Part shown: piece by piece, positions 54,388-63,767 of the stretch
Layout of the letters: each line of letters begins with the position of its first letter
How positions within the stretch are numbered: position 1 is the stretch's first letter
Origin: Arthrobacter sp. StoSoilB22
GTDB taxonomy: Bacteria; Actinomycetota; Actinomycetes; Actinomycetales; Micrococcaceae
Assembly (NCBI RefSeq): GCF_019977315.1
Contig: NZ_AP024652.1
Span: 3,410,001 to 3,474,000 of the forward strand
Length of the DNA stretch: 64,000 nucleotides
Reading direction: 5' to 3'
Position numbers and translations under genes: made by a program
Notes under the pieces: generated by a model
What the model was told of the DNA's origin: nothing
Databases searched by the model: none
The model's input: only the letters and a program-made list of their open reading frames with translations

Positions 54388-56516
54388 CCAGCTCCAGTAC
54401 GGCTGCGGCCGCGGAGACCCAATCACCCATCAGCTCCAGCGGCGCTCCTGCCCTCGGCCAGCCGGGCCATCACAGCAAGGCACCGGCCAAACTCAACGCA
54501 TCCACGCTTCTGGCAGCACTTCCCGTGGCATTCAAGAAATTGGATCCGCGTCAAATGATCCACTCTCCTGTCATGTTCGTGGTGCTGGTGGGCGCCGCGG
54601 CCTGCACGGCCATCTGCTTCCTGAAGCCTGAGGTTTTCAGCATCGCGGTGACGGTATGGCTGTGGCTCACGGTGCTGTTCGGCACCCTTTCAGAGGCAAT
54701 CGCCGAGGGACGCGGGAAGGCTCAGGCGGACAGCCTCCGCGCGAGCCGCCAAGGCGTCATGGCCCGGCTCCGGCTGGACGATGGGACCATCAAGGACATA
54801 CCCGGCACGGACCTGAAGCTGAATGACGTGGTCATCTGCGAGGCCGGGGACGTGATCCCCTCCGACGGAGAAATCATTGAGGGCCTGGCCAGTGTGGACG
54901 AGTCCACCATCACCGGCGAATCCGCGCCCGTCATCAGGGAGTCCGGTGGCGACCGATCCTCCGTGACCGGCGGCACCAAGGTCCTCTCTGACAAGATCGT
55001 AGTGCGCATTACAGCTGAGCCTGGAGCCACGTTTATCGACAGGATGATCAAGCTGGTTGAAGGGGCTGTCCGGCAAAAGACCCCCAACGAGATCGCCCTG
55101 CACGTCCTCCTCGTCTCGCTGAGCATCGTGTTCCTGGTAGTCACCATGGCCTTGGCACCCTTTGCGTCCCTGGCGGATGCAACGCCGTCCCCGATCGTCC
55201 TGGTAGCGCTGCTGGTCTGCCTCATACCCACCACCATCGGCGCTTTGGTCCCGGCAATCGGCATAGCAGGCATGGATCGGCTGGTGCAGCACAACGTTCT
55301 GGCCACCTCCGGACGAGCGGTGGAAACAGCCGGCGACATCACCACACTGTTGTTGGACAAGACCGGAACCATCACTTACGGCAACCGCCGGGCCGTCAAT
55401 TTCTTCCCGGCCAACGACGTCCAGCTGAACCAACTCATCACCGCCGCCCGGCTGTCCAGCCTCGCCGACGAAACCCCGGAAGGCCGTTCCATTGTGGAAC
55501 TCGCTGACGCCAAGGGAGTAGAGGGCCCCGATCTCGCCGGTCTCCGCAACAGTTACTCGGAGATCGCCATTGTGGAGTTCACGGCCAGCACCCGTATGAG
55601 CGGCCTGGACGTGGACGGGCGCCTTATCCGCAAAGGTGCGGCGTCCGCCGTCGGGAACTTCGTCACCGACGCTGGCGGCCGTCTTCCAGCCGAAGTCCAG
55701 TTCCGCGTGCAGGAAATTTCAGCCCAAGGCGGCACGCCGCTGCTTGTTGCCGAGAACACGCACGACGGCGGCGCACGGGTTCTGGGAACCGTGCACCTTG
55801 CCGATGTGGTCAAGCCAGGCATGAAGGATCGCTTTGCCGAACTGCGGAAAATGGGTATCCGCACGGTGATGATCACCGGCGACAACCCCGTGACAGCCAA
55901 GGCAATCGCAGCCGAGGCCGGCGTGGACGACTTCGTGGCCGAAGCCACGCCCGAGGACAAACTGGACGTCATCCGCCGTGAACAGGGTGAAGGGCGTTTG
56001 GTGGCCATGACAGGAGACGGCACCAACGACGCTCCGGCGTTGGCGGCAGCGGACGTAGGCGTGGCCATGAACTCCGGCACCCCGGCAGCAAAAGAAGCAG
56101 CCAACATGGTGGATCTCGACTCGGACCCCACCAAACTGATCAACATCGTGGGGATCGGCAAACAGCTGCTCATTACACGCGGGGCGCTGACCACGTTCTC
56201 CGTCGCTAACGATGTAGCCAAGTACTTCGCAATCGTCCCGGCCCTGTTCACCGCCGCATTCCCAGGCCTTGGGCTGCTGAACATCATGGGGCTGGCCAGT
56301 CCGGCGTCGGCCATTTTGTCTGCGGTGATCTTCAACGCGCTCATCATCATCGCCCTGGTTCCCTTGGCGCTTCGCGGCGTGAAGTACCGGGCAGTCACCG
56401 CCAACCAGGCACTCGGCCGGAACCTGCTGCTCTACGGGCTGGGCGGGCTGATAGCCCCGTTCCTCGGCATCAAACTCATAGACCTGGTCATCTCCCTCAT
56501 CCCAGGCATCGGCTAG
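54384..56516 (+). CDS. kdpB: K+-transporting P-type ATPase subunit B
   Basis: A 710-residue P-type ATPase in an ATGA overlap with kdpA. It shows [10 protein letters not shown] (actuator), the phosphorylated Asp in [20 protein letters not shown] in the nucleotide-binding domain, [14 protein letters not shown], and [26 protein letters not shown] poly-Ser/Ala N-terminal extension of about 40 residues is slightly longer than usual. It couples ATP hydrolysis to K+ uptake. Confidence 0.97.
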   Translation: MTSSSTAAAAETQSPISSSGAPALGQPGHHSKAPAKLNASTLLAALPVAFKKLDPRQMIHSPVMFVVLVGAAACTAICFLKPEVFSIAVTVWLWLTVLFGTLSEAIAEGRGKAQADSLRASRQGVMARLRLDDGTIKDIPGTDLKLNDVVICEAGDVIPSDGEIIEGLASVDESTITGESAPVIRESGGDRSSVTGGTKVLSDKIVVRITAEPGATFIDRMIKLVEGAVRQKTPNEIALHVLLVSLSIVFLVVTMALAPFASLADATPSPIVLVALLVCLIPTTIGALVPAIGIAGMDRLVQHNVLATSGRAVETAGDITTLLLDKTGTITYGNRRAVNFFPANDVQLNQLITAARLSSLADETPEGRSIVELADAKGVEGPDLAGLRNSYSEIAIVEFTASTRMSGLDVDGRLIRKGAASAVGNFVTDAGGRLPAEVQFRVQEISAQGGTPLLVAENTHDGGARVLGTVHLADVVKPGMKDRFAELRKMGIRTVMITGDNPVTAKAIAAEAGVDDFVAEATPEDKLDVIRREQGEGRLVAMTGDGTNDAPALAAADVGVAMNSGTPAAKEAANMVDLDSDPTKLINIVGIGKQLLITRGALTTFSVANDVAKYFAIVPALFTAAFPGLGLLNIMGLASPASAILSAVIFNALIIIALVPLALRGVKYRAVTANQALGRNLLLYGLGGLIAPFLGIKLIDLVISLIPGIG

Positions 56517-56525
56517 GAGCCACTC

Positions 56526-57140
56526 ATGAATGTCATTTCCGGATACCTCCGCCAAGCAGGAACCGCCATCAGGTTCCTGCTCCTGGCCACCATAGTGCTG
56601 GGGGTGCTCTACCCCCTGGCAATCTTCGGCGCCGGACAGCTCGCCGCGCCCTTCCAAGCCAACGGGTCCATAGTGAAAGACCCCGCCGGGCAGCCAGCGG
56701 CGTCCAAGCTGATGGTGCAGGCCGCAGCAGATGAGTCAGGAACGCAGGACCCGAAATGGTTCCACTTCCGGCCCTCCGCCGTGAGTTGGGACCCGGCAAC
56801 GTCCTCGGCCAGCAACCTGGGGCCCAACGATGCCAAGCTTTTGGAGACCGTCACCACCAACCGTGCAGCAGTTGCGGCAGCGGAGGGCATAAGCCCTGAG
56901 AAGGTACCAGCCGATGCCGTAACCTCCAGCGGCTCGGGACTGGATCCCCACATCTCCAAGGACTACGCCACCCTCCAAGTACCGCGGGTTGCCCGGGCCC
57001 ATGGACTGGAACCACAAGACGTCCAAAAGCTGGTGGATCAGCAAACAAGCAATGGCCTGGAGGCTTTCCTGAGCCAGCCCTCGGTCAACGTCACGCTGCT
57101 CAACCTGGATGTGGCACGTCTGGCCGGGACGCGCGGCTAA
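56526..57140 (+). CDS. kdpC: K+-transporting ATPase subunit C
   Basis: A 204-residue protein with one N-terminal membrane segment (FLLLATIVLGVLYPLAIFGAGQL) and a periplasmic-type domain. Typical KdpC blocks are FHFRPSAVSWDPATSSASNLGPN, VTSSGSGLDPHIS and PRVARAHGL followed by VNVTLLNLDVA. It is needed for high K+ affinity. It lies ten bases after kdpB. Confidence 0.94.
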   Translation: MNVISGYLRQAGTAIRFLLLATIVLGVLYPLAIFGAGQLAAPFQANGSIVKDPAGQPAASKLMVQAAADESGTQDPKWFHFRPSAVSWDPATSSASNLGPNDAKLLETVTTNRAAVAAAEGISPEKVPADAVTSSGSGLDPHISKDYATLQVPRVARAHGLEPQDVQKLVDQQTSNGLEAFLSQPSVNVTLLNLDVARLAGTRG

Positions 57141-57187
57141 CTGCCGTTCCGGAATGTTCAGATCGTTCAGAGTGAAAGAATAAAAAC

Positions 57188-59812
57188 ATGGCGCGGGCAA
57201 CACTGAGGATCTTTCTGGGGGCAGCACCCGGCGTCGGCAAAACCTACGCCATGCTCGAGGAAGCCCACAGGTTGCTGGGCAGGGGCGAGGACGTGGTGGT
57301 GGCGTTTGCCATGCACCACGGCCGCGCCGACACCCAAACCCTCACCCATGGACTGGAAACCCTGCCACCGCAGGTGATCGAGTACAGGGGAAGCACCTTT
57401 GAGGAAATGGACCTGGACGCGGTCCTCGCCCGGCACCCCCACACAGCGGTGGTTGACGAATACGCCCACACAAACATTCCGGGCAGCCGCAACGAAAAAC
57501 GCTGGCAGGACATAGAAGAGCTTCTGGAGGCAGGCATCAACGTCCTGTCCACAGTGAACGTGCAGCACCTGGCCTCCCTGGGCGACGTTGTCAGTGCCAT
57601 CACCGATGTGAAGCAGGCCGAAACAGTCCCGGACGATGTTGTGCGGCGTGCCGATCAGATCCACCTGGTGGACATCTCACCGGAACTCCTCAGGCAGCGC
57701 CTGGGCGACGGCAAGATCTACGCATCAGAGAAGGTCGATGCCGCGCTGTCCAACTACTTCCGCGTAGGCAACCTGACAGCGCTGCGTGAACTGGCGCTGC
57801 TCTGGCTTGCAGACCGCGTGGACGAAGGACTGGCACGCTACCGGGCCGAAAACAACATCGAGAACAGTTGGCCTGCGCGTGAACGCATTGTCATTGGCCT
57901 CACCGGCGGCCCCGAGGGTGAAGTGCTCATCCGACGGGCAGCACGAATCCTCAAAAGGGTAAACGGCGGGGACCTCCTGGCCGTCCATGTGCGCGCGGCC
58001 GATGGTGTGGCAGCAGAATCTCCCCACGATCTGGAAGCCCAACGAACCTTGATCAAGGACCTGGGCGGCAGCTACCACACGGTCTCCGGTGAAGACCCCG
58101 CCCAAGCGTTGCTGGACTTCGCCCGCAGCGTCAATGCCACCCAGATTGTGGTAGGCGTTTCGCGGCGTAAGTTCCCGGCCGGCTTCCTGACAGGCGGGGT
58201 GGGAAGCCGTGTGGTGAAGGGCTCCGGCGATATTGATGTCCACATGGTTTCCCACCCCTTGGGAGGCCGGGGGCTGGAACGCACCCGGAAACGGGACCTT
58301 GGACGTGTCCGGGTGGCAGTGGGATTTGCCATGGCCGTTGTGGTGCCGGTGCTGTTGCAGCTGCTTCTGGCAGCGGCACCGTCGCACAACATCGCCACGG
58401 CAGTCCTCATCCAGCTCAGCGGTTCCGTAGCCGTGGCTTTGGTGGGCGGCCTATGGCCCGCACTCCTCGGTGCCCTCTGGAGCAGTCTGCTGGTGAACTA
58501 CTTCTCCGTCCCGCCGTTGGGGACACTGACCATCAACGACCCCCAAAATTTGCTGGCCCTCCTGGTCTTCGCAGGAGTTTCCTCAGCCGTGGCCGTGGTG
58601 GTGGACCTCTCCGCCAGGCGATCCAAAGAAGCGGCACGGGCACGGTCCGAGGCCGCTACCCTGGGGGATCTCACCCGTGGGGCCTCCACCGCGGAAGATC
58701 CCGTCCAAGGCCTCCTGGAGCAGGCGTTGGACGTTTTCCAGGTCCGCACCGCTGCGTTGTTCGTCGCTGCGGAATCCGCTTCCGTCTCCTCCACCGCGGA
58801 CGGACCGCAATGGCAGCTGGTGGCCTCGGCAGGCAACCCGGAGGCCGACCCGGACGATACCGAAAATATTGAGCAAGTTGACGGCGGCACCCGGCTTGTC
58901 CTCACCGGCAGAGTCCTTCCCGCCAGTGACCGCCGGCTCCTGGGTGCTTTCGGAGCACACCTCTCAGCGCTGCTTGAACGCCGACAACTCGCAGCCACCC
59001 GCCGCGAAGTGATGCGCCTGGCCGAGAGCAACACCATGCGGACATCCATCCTGCGCGCCGTGTCCCACGATCTGCGCACCCCGCTGGCCGGGATCAAGCT
59101 CGCGGTGGGAGGCCTCCGCCAACCGGGTGTCCACTACACCGAGCAGGAAGAAGAAGAGCTGCTGGCCACCATCGATGAATGCTCCGATCGCCTGGACGGG
59201 CTGGTGGGCAATCTGCTGGACATGTCACGGATCACCTCAGACTCCGTCAATGCCCTCATCAAACCTGTCCGCTGGAACGAGGTAATCCATGCCGCCCTGC
59301 ACGGCATCACGCACGGACGGGTCAGGGTGGACCTGCCACCGAACATGCCCGAAATAGACGCCGACGCCGGGATGCTGGAACGGGTCATAGCCAACATCGC
59401 CGAAAACGCGGTGAAGTACGCACCAGACTCAGACGTGGTAATAGTGGGTGCCGCCGGTGGTCTCAGCAACACCACCTTGGCGGGCAGGCCGGCCGGCGAA
59501 CTCCGCATCATTGATCACGGCCAAGGCGTACCCGCGGCCAATGTGCTCAAGATGTTCCAGCCTTTCCAAAGGCTGGACGACGTGCCCGCCGCCACCGGCG
59601 TAGGCTTGGGACTCGCTGTGGCGCAGGGCTTCACCGAAGCCATGGGCGGTACCCTCACCGCAGAAGAAACCCCAGGCGGCGGACTGACAATGCTGATCAG
59701 GCTGCCCCTGTCCACAGGTCCCTACTTTGACTCGCCACAACGCTCCGCAGCGCCCGGTCTCCCCAAAGTGCCCGGACTACCTAAAGTGCCCGCCCAGAAA
59801 GGTCTTGAGTGA
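57188..59812 (+). CDS. kdpD: Osmosensitive K+ channel histidine kinase KdpD
   Basis: An 874-residue sensor kinase. The N-terminal KdpD domain (1-210) has Walker-A GAAPGVGKTYAMLEEA and VVDEYAHTNIPGSRNEKRWQDIEELL. A universal-stress-like domain follows (about 230-350), then four membrane segments (about 380-480), a GAF-like domain (about 500-610) and the kinase core, with the phospho-His near residue 626 in VSHDLRTPLAGIK and the ATPase part with GVGLGLAVAQGF. It senses K+ limitation and phosphorylates KdpE. A repeated KVPGLPKVP sits at the C-terminus. Confidence 0.95.
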   Translation: MARATLRIFLGAAPGVGKTYAMLEEAHRLLGRGEDVVVAFAMHHGRADTQTLTHGLETLPPQVIEYRGSTFEEMDLDAVLARHPHTAVVDEYAHTNIPGSRNEKRWQDIEELLEAGINVLSTVNVQHLASLGDVVSAITDVKQAETVPDDVVRRADQIHLVDISPELLRQRLGDGKIYASEKVDAALSNYFRVGNLTALRELALLWLADRVDEGLARYRAENNIENSWPARERIVIGLTGGPEGEVLIRRAARILKRVNGGDLLAVHVRAADGVAAESPHDLEAQRTLIKDLGGSYHTVSGEDPAQALLDFARSVNATQIVVGVSRRKFPAGFLTGGVGSRVVKGSGDIDVHMVSHPLGGRGLERTRKRDLGRVRVAVGFAMAVVVPVLLQLLLAAAPSHNIATAVLIQLSGSVAVALVGGLWPALLGALWSSLLVNYFSVPPLGTLTINDPQNLLALLVFAGVSSAVAVVVDLSARRSKEAARARSEAATLGDLTRGASTAEDPVQGLLEQALDVFQVRTAALFVAAESASVSSTADGPQWQLVASAGNPEADPDDTENIEQVDGGTRLVLTGRVLPASDRRLLGAFGAHLSALLERRQLAATRREVMRLAESNTMRTSILRAVSHDLRTPLAGIKLAVGGLRQPGVHYTEQEEEELLATIDECSDRLDGLVGNLLDMSRITSDSVNALIKPVRWNEVIHAALHGITHGRVRVDLPPNMPEIDADAGMLERVIANIAENAVKYAPDSDVVIVGAAGGLSNTTLAGRPAGELRIIDHGQGVPAANVLKMFQPFQRLDDVPAATGVGLGLAVAQGFTEAMGGTLTAEETPGGGLTMLIRLPLSTGPYFDSPQRSAAPGLPKVPGLPKVPAQKGLE

Positions 59813-60486
59813 ACACCATCCTGGTTGTTGACGATGACCCCCACATTGTCCGGGCACTAGCCATCACTTTGAAAGGCCAAGGGTACGCGGTAGTCACGGC
59901 CCCAGACGGGCAATCGGCACTTCACTCAGCCGCCCAAAAACCTGTCTCAGTGATCATCCTGGACCTGGGCCTGCCCGACATGGACGGCACAGCAGTCATT
60001 TCAGCGTTACGGGAGTGGAGTTCGGTACCCATTCTGGTCCTGTCCGCCAGACATGGATCCAGCGACAAAGTTCAGGCCCTGGATTCCGGCGCTGATGACT
60101 ACATCACCAAACCGTTCGGCCTGGACGAACTGCTGGCACGGCTCCGGGTGCTGCTGCGCCGCAGGAACGAACCCGGCGAGGACATCACTGTGGTGACAAC
60201 AAGTTCCTTCACAGTGGATCTGGACAAGAGGCAGATCACCAAGTCCGGTATGGATGTTCGCATGACCCCAACGGAGTGGAACATCCTGGACATCCTGCTC
60301 AGAAATCCGGACAAGCTGATCACCCAGCAGCAGCTCCTCACGGAGGTCTGGGGACCCGCCTACGCCAAGGAAGCAAACTACCTTCGCGTCTATATGGCCC
60401 AGCTCAGGCGCAAGCTCGAGACAGAGCCAGGCAACCCCCGGCATCTGATCACCGAGCCGGGCATGGGCTACAGGTTTGTTCCGTAG
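59809..60486 (+). CDS. kdpE: Response regulator KdpE
   Basis: A 225-residue OmpR-type regulator in a GTGA overlap with kdpD. The receiver domain has VVDDDPHIVRAL, the phospho-acceptor Asp in VIILDLGLPDMDG, and the switch and Lys residues in VLSARHGSSDKVQAL and DDYITKPFG. The C-terminal winged helix has MTPTEWNILDILLRNP and YLRVYMAQLRRKLE. It activates kdp transcription, probably through the inverted repeats near 52355-52421. Confidence 0.95.
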   Translation: MNTILVVDDDPHIVRALAITLKGQGYAVVTAPDGQSALHSAAQKPVSVIILDLGLPDMDGTAVISALREWSSVPILVLSARHGSSDKVQALDSGADDYITKPFGLDELLARLRVLLRRRNEPGEDITVVTTSSFTVDLDKRQITKSGMDVRMTPTEWNILDILLRNPDKLITQQQLLTEVWGPAYAKEANYLRVYMAQLRRKLETEPGNPRHLITEPGMGYRFVP

Positions 60487-60522
60487 CTGGTTCGTTCCGT
60501 AGCCGGTTTATCCCGTAGCTGG
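60480..60522. repeat. Short 16-bp direct repeats at the end of kdpE
   Basis: CCGTAGCYGG recurs three times at a 16-bp step directly at and after the kdpE stop codon (the first copy includes the TAG). The gap to the convergent SRPBCC gene is only about 50 bp. It looks like local slippage duplication of the gene end. Confidence 0.6.
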
Positions 60523-60539
60523 CGGCAGCAGCGCCGTCG

Positions 60540-60998
60540 TTATTCCTTTTCCTTTTCGGCCGCCGCCTTCAGGTCTGCCGCGAACCGGGTGAAGCTGGCG
60601 TCAAAGGACGGGATCCTTGATGCAAAGAGCGGAAAGACGGGACCGCCGATCTTCTCGGCCATCTCAAAGAGGGAGCGCCCGTCGTTGGTCTCCGTGATGG
60701 TGTAAACCCTGGTTCCCAGAGCGTCACCCCAGACGAGCTTTTGTGGGGCTTGGAACTCTTTGACCTTAAGGGTGAAGGTACGGCTGGGATCCAGCGTGGA
60801 AACCAGCTTGATTTTTGATCCCGGGGCGATTTCACCGTCCACCGAAACCACCGTGGAGTTCCATGCGGGATAGCCTTCGGCATCAGTGAGAAGCCGCCAC
60901 ACAGTGGACGGAGGCGCGTCGATGGTGATGGAGACCCGGGTTTCACGGCTGAAAGTTCTACTGATTGTGGTGGCAGAACCGTCAGGTGTTTCAGGCAT
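60540..60998 (-). CDS. SRPBCC family protein (polyketide cyclase/START-like fold)
   Basis: A 152-residue protein with the START/Bet v1-like pattern: SRETRVSITIDAPPSTVWRLLTDAEGYPAWNSTVVSVDGEIAPGSKI, then FTLKVKEFQAPQKLVWGD and a C-terminal helix (FDASFTRFAADLKAAAEKE). Family members bind hydrophobic ligands or act as AHSA1-like proteins; the ligand is unknown. It is convergent with kdpE and divergent from the GH26-like gene. Confidence 0.87.
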   Translation of the reverse strand: MPETPDGSATTISRTFSRETRVSITIDAPPSTVWRLLTDAEGYPAWNSTVVSVDGEIAPGSKIKLVSTLDPSRTFTLKVKEFQAPQKLVWGDALGTRVYTITETNDGRSLFEMAEKIGGPVFPLFASRIPSFDASFTRFAADLKAAAEKEKE

Positions 60999-61069
60999 TT
61001 TCGGTCTCCTTAACGCGCGAAATGCGGTGGTGCTTCTGATGCTACAGCGGCGCTGCTACATTGAAAGCC

Positions 61070-62269
61070 ATGACTTGGGGGCTCGGGAAGTTTGGCGCTG
61101 TGATCACAACCAGCGCGTTGTTGGGCGGCTTGGTTGTCGGTTGTGCCGCGCCTCAGCCGGGCAGTCCACCTACTCCCCTGCCGGTGTGTGAGCCTACGCG
61201 TCCGTTGGCGCCAAAGGACGGGATTTTTGCCGGTGTGAACCTCGATTGGGAGCACGAGACCCTGGAGCAGTATGCGGCCAATCTTGGCAGCCGCCCGGCC
61301 GTTACAGTCACCTTCACAGACTTTCCCCTGTCGGAGAAAGACAAAGAGAACGTCGACGCAGCCTTCGAACAGATCCGTGCCAATGGTGGAACCATGCTCC
61401 TCACTCTGGAGCCCAAACAGGGTTTGGCATCAGTGACGTCGGAGAAAGCAGACGAACTCGCATCGACGCTGGCCCGATTCAACAACGCAGGCGTCCCTGT
61501 CATAGTGAGGTTCGCCCACGAGATGAACGGCTCCTGGTACCCCTGGGGTCAGCAACCGGCCGCATACGTCGCCGCGTACCAGCTGGTGGCCGAAGCGGTC
61601 CACACCAAGGCTGCCGGCACCGCCATGATGTGGGCACCCAACTACGGCGGCGGTTACCCGTTCAGCGGCGGCAAATATGAAGCCGTGACAGGATCCCCTG
61701 ACTTCGCAACCCTGGACACTGACAAAGACGGAGCCATCACCGGCTCTGACGATCCCTACGCGCCCTACTACCCCGGCAACGATGCCGTGGATTGGGTTGG
61801 CATGTCCCTCTACCACTGGGGTAACACTTATCCGTGGGGCGCAAACGTCATCCCGGAACCGGGGAAATTCCTTCAGCAGCTCACCGGCACCTACTCCGGA
61901 GCCGGCGGAAACGATCTGGCCGTCCCCGACTTCTATGCCGACTATGGAACCGCCCGGAACAAGCCAGTGGCTATCCCCGAAACTGCAGCTCTCACAGTGG
62001 CATCCGGCGAGGGTGCCGACGTTTTGGCGATCAAGGAAGCCTGGTGGGGCCAACTCTTCGATCCCGCCATCCCCAAGGACTACCCCGCCCTGAAGATGAT
62101 CAACTGGTTCGAGTGGGACAAGGACGAAGTAGAGGTCAAAGCCACCGTGGACTGGACAGCAACCAAGGACCCGCTGGTTCGGGAGGCCTACACCGCAGCG
62201 CTCCCCCACTGGTTCACCTTTGCCGAGACCTCTGAGAAGTGCACACCCGCCGAAAGCGCAGCTTCCTGA
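61070..62269 (+). CDS. GH26-like glycoside hydrolase lipoprotein (beta-mannanase type)
   Basis: A 399-residue protein from ATG 61070; a TTG at 61061 is an alternative. The lipoprotein signal ends at LGGLVVGC. The catalytic domain is GH26-like: FAGVNLDWEHETLEQYAANLG, then VPVIVRFAHEMNGSWYPWG with the probable acid/base Glu, MMWAPNYGGGYPFSG, VDWVGMSLYHWGNTYPWG, and KPVAIPETAAL with the probable nucleophile Glu. DTDKDGAITGSDD looks like a Ca2+-binding loop. It probably cleaves beta-mannan or a related glucan outside the cell. Confidence 0.82.
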   Translation: MTWGLGKFGAVITTSALLGGLVVGCAAPQPGSPPTPLPVCEPTRPLAPKDGIFAGVNLDWEHETLEQYAANLGSRPAVTVTFTDFPLSEKDKENVDAAFEQIRANGGTMLLTLEPKQGLASVTSEKADELASTLARFNNAGVPVIVRFAHEMNGSWYPWGQQPAAYVAAYQLVAEAVHTKAAGTAMMWAPNYGGGYPFSGGKYEAVTGSPDFATLDTDKDGAITGSDDPYAPYYPGNDAVDWVGMSLYHWGNTYPWGANVIPEPGKFLQQLTGTYSGAGGNDLAVPDFYADYGTARNKPVAIPETAALTVASGEGADVLAIKEAWWGQLFDPAIPKDYPALKMINWFEWDKDEVEVKATVDWTATKDPLVREAYTAALPHWFTFAETSEKCTPAESAAS

Positions 62270-62331
62270 GCTAGGGCCACAGGACAGAACCAGCCGCCGT
62301 CGACGTTTGGCTACTCAGCGTTGAAAACAGG

Positions 62332-62760
62332 TTAGGACTTATCCCGGCGAGGGACCGGCTGAGGCGGAACGGCAGGGTCCGACGCCGGTATACAGAACCT
62401 CAGCCCGTCGCCCAAAAATCCGCTATTGGTGCAGAACAGCGGCACCGCCTCGTCGCCACTGATGTGGAGCGTGGGATTCCGCATGCGTTTAGCTGAGTAG
62501 CTCAACTCAACTGCGCCGTCGGCTGACTTGCAGCTATAGGCACCGTTCCACGGACTCAGGTCTTCGCAGGCGTTGAGATGCCTGGATACGCCGTCCCGGT
62601 CCACGTACTCCCACGTCCTGTCCGACTTCTCGCCCACCTGAATCACAGAGTTTGGAACGGACCGGGCATAGTCGCGGGTAAATGGGCGCTCGTCACAGCC
62701 TGCGGCCGTCAGAGTTAACAGCGCAAGCAGAGCAAAGCCTATTTTTGTTTCACGACGCAT
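62332..62760 (-). CDS. Putative small lipoprotein
   Basis: A 142-residue protein from ATG 62760 (GGGGGA upstream). The signal FALLALLTLTAAGC has a lipobox Cys at about residue 22. The mature part has four further Cys (ACEDL, SCKSA, LFCTN, FCIP), probably two disulfides. No family is recognised. It is the downstream partner of the membrane protein at 62788, 27 bases away. Confidence 0.72.
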   Translation of the reverse strand: MRRETKIGFALLALLTLTAAGCDERPFTRDYARSVPNSVIQVGEKSDRTWEYVDRDGVSRHLNACEDLSPWNGAYSCKSADGAVELSYSAKRMRNPTLHISGDEAVPLFCTNSGFLGDGLRFCIPASDPAVPPQPVPRRDKS

Positions 62761-62787
62761 TCCGTTGTCCCCCAAGGCAGGTTTTGA

Positions 62788-63213
62788 TTAGTGCTCCGAC
62801 GGTATGTCTACCCTGCCGGTGGAACTCGGCTTAGGTGAACCCCGTAGCTTTCGGAGCTGCGAAGCCCGGAACTCCTGAACGGACAGCGTGACCGCATAGA
62901 ACGTGAAGCCACCAGCCAAAGTAGTCAGAAACAGCGCACCCCACATCGGTCCCTGTCCTTGCCCCAGCGGCGCCAGCAACAGCACTACAGAGAAAACCGT
63001 GAGCATGGCGGCAACCACGGCCAGAATCCCCATGCCCCACCACGTGCTGACCTGCGCATGACCGCGGCCAGGCGCAAAACCAATCTCGTCCGCAGGGTAG
63101 CTGTGAAGTTCGCCGGTTTTGGTGTTGAGAAGGACGCGCTTCTCCCCTGCTGCTACCGCCGCCTTGTGCTCGGCATACACGGCGTCATTGTGGCGCTCGC
63201 GGTCTGAATACAT
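62788..63213 (-). CDS. Small membrane protein of unknown function
   Basis: A 141-residue protein. A soluble N-terminal part (about 1-55, with VLLNTKTGELHSYPADEIG) precedes two membrane segments (WWGMGILAVVAAMLTVFSVVLLL and ALFLTTLAGGFTFYAVTLSV) and a basic tail. No family is recognised. It sits in a row of three minus-strand envelope genes. Confidence 0.75.
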   Translation of the reverse strand: MYSDRERHNDAVYAEHKAAVAAGEKRVLLNTKTGELHSYPADEIGFAPGRGHAQVSTWWGMGILAVVAAMLTVFSVVLLLAPLGQGQGPMWGALFLTTLAGGFTFYAVTLSVQEFRASQLRKLRGSPKPSSTGRVDIPSEH

Positions 63214-63272
63214 GGTCCGTTTCCTTAATTGCTCTCGAACAGGGTGTCACAACAACCGGGCAACTCCCCGCC

Positions 63273-63695
63273 TCATTCGCCCGAGCTTGGCGTTGGCCAC
63301 TTCCAGCGACCATCCTCAGTGATCTCGTAGGCCACCTGACCAAAGAGGAAATCACTCGTGCCGGCTGGGTTGCCACCATGCGCCCGGTATATGACCTTTG
63401 TGGCCACACCTCGCCGCCTCAGGGTTGTGACAAGCCACCAGACCGCGCCAGCCGCGCACAGCAGCGGGATGATGACCAAGGCCCACTGACGTACCCCAAC
63501 CCAGTGCAGGGCAAACAACGGGAGCGCATATGAGCCGCCGCCAACGAGCACTACCTGAAACCCGATCCAAAAGCGAAGCTCACCATTCGATGGCCGATCA
63601 TCAATGTCGAACAGATAGTCATCCAGTGATTTCACGTAGTCAGTAAACCATCCACCAAGGTGGCCAGCGAATGTTTTTGGCAGACGTGTAATCAA
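63273..63695 (-). CDS. Small membrane protein of unknown function
   Basis: A 140-residue protein. I choose TTG 63695, preceded by AGGGG, because the longer frame (to 63791) overlaps the start of the divergent lipoprotein. There are two membrane segments (LRFWIGFQVVLVGGGSYALPLFAL and WALVIIPLLCAAGAVWWLVTTL) and a C-terminal soluble part with ATKVIYRAHGG. No family is recognised. Confidence 0.68.
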   Translation of the reverse strand: MITRLPKTFAGHLGGWFTDYVKSLDDYLFDIDDRPSNGELRFWIGFQVVLVGGGSYALPLFALHWVGVRQWALVIIPLLCAAGAVWWLVTTLRRRGVATKVIYRAHGGNPAGTSDFLFGQVAYEITEDGRWKWPTPSSGE

Positions 63696-63767
63696 TCGGC
63701 CCCTGCCGGAAACAACATGTATGAGCAGAAGAACTGCTCCATCACTCCGTGGGGGAAGGAACCCAAA

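Noticed and set aside
55719..56657. 312-codon minus-strand frame opposite kdpB/kdpC
   Set aside because: Gln/Gly/His-rich shadow frame lying across two real genes.
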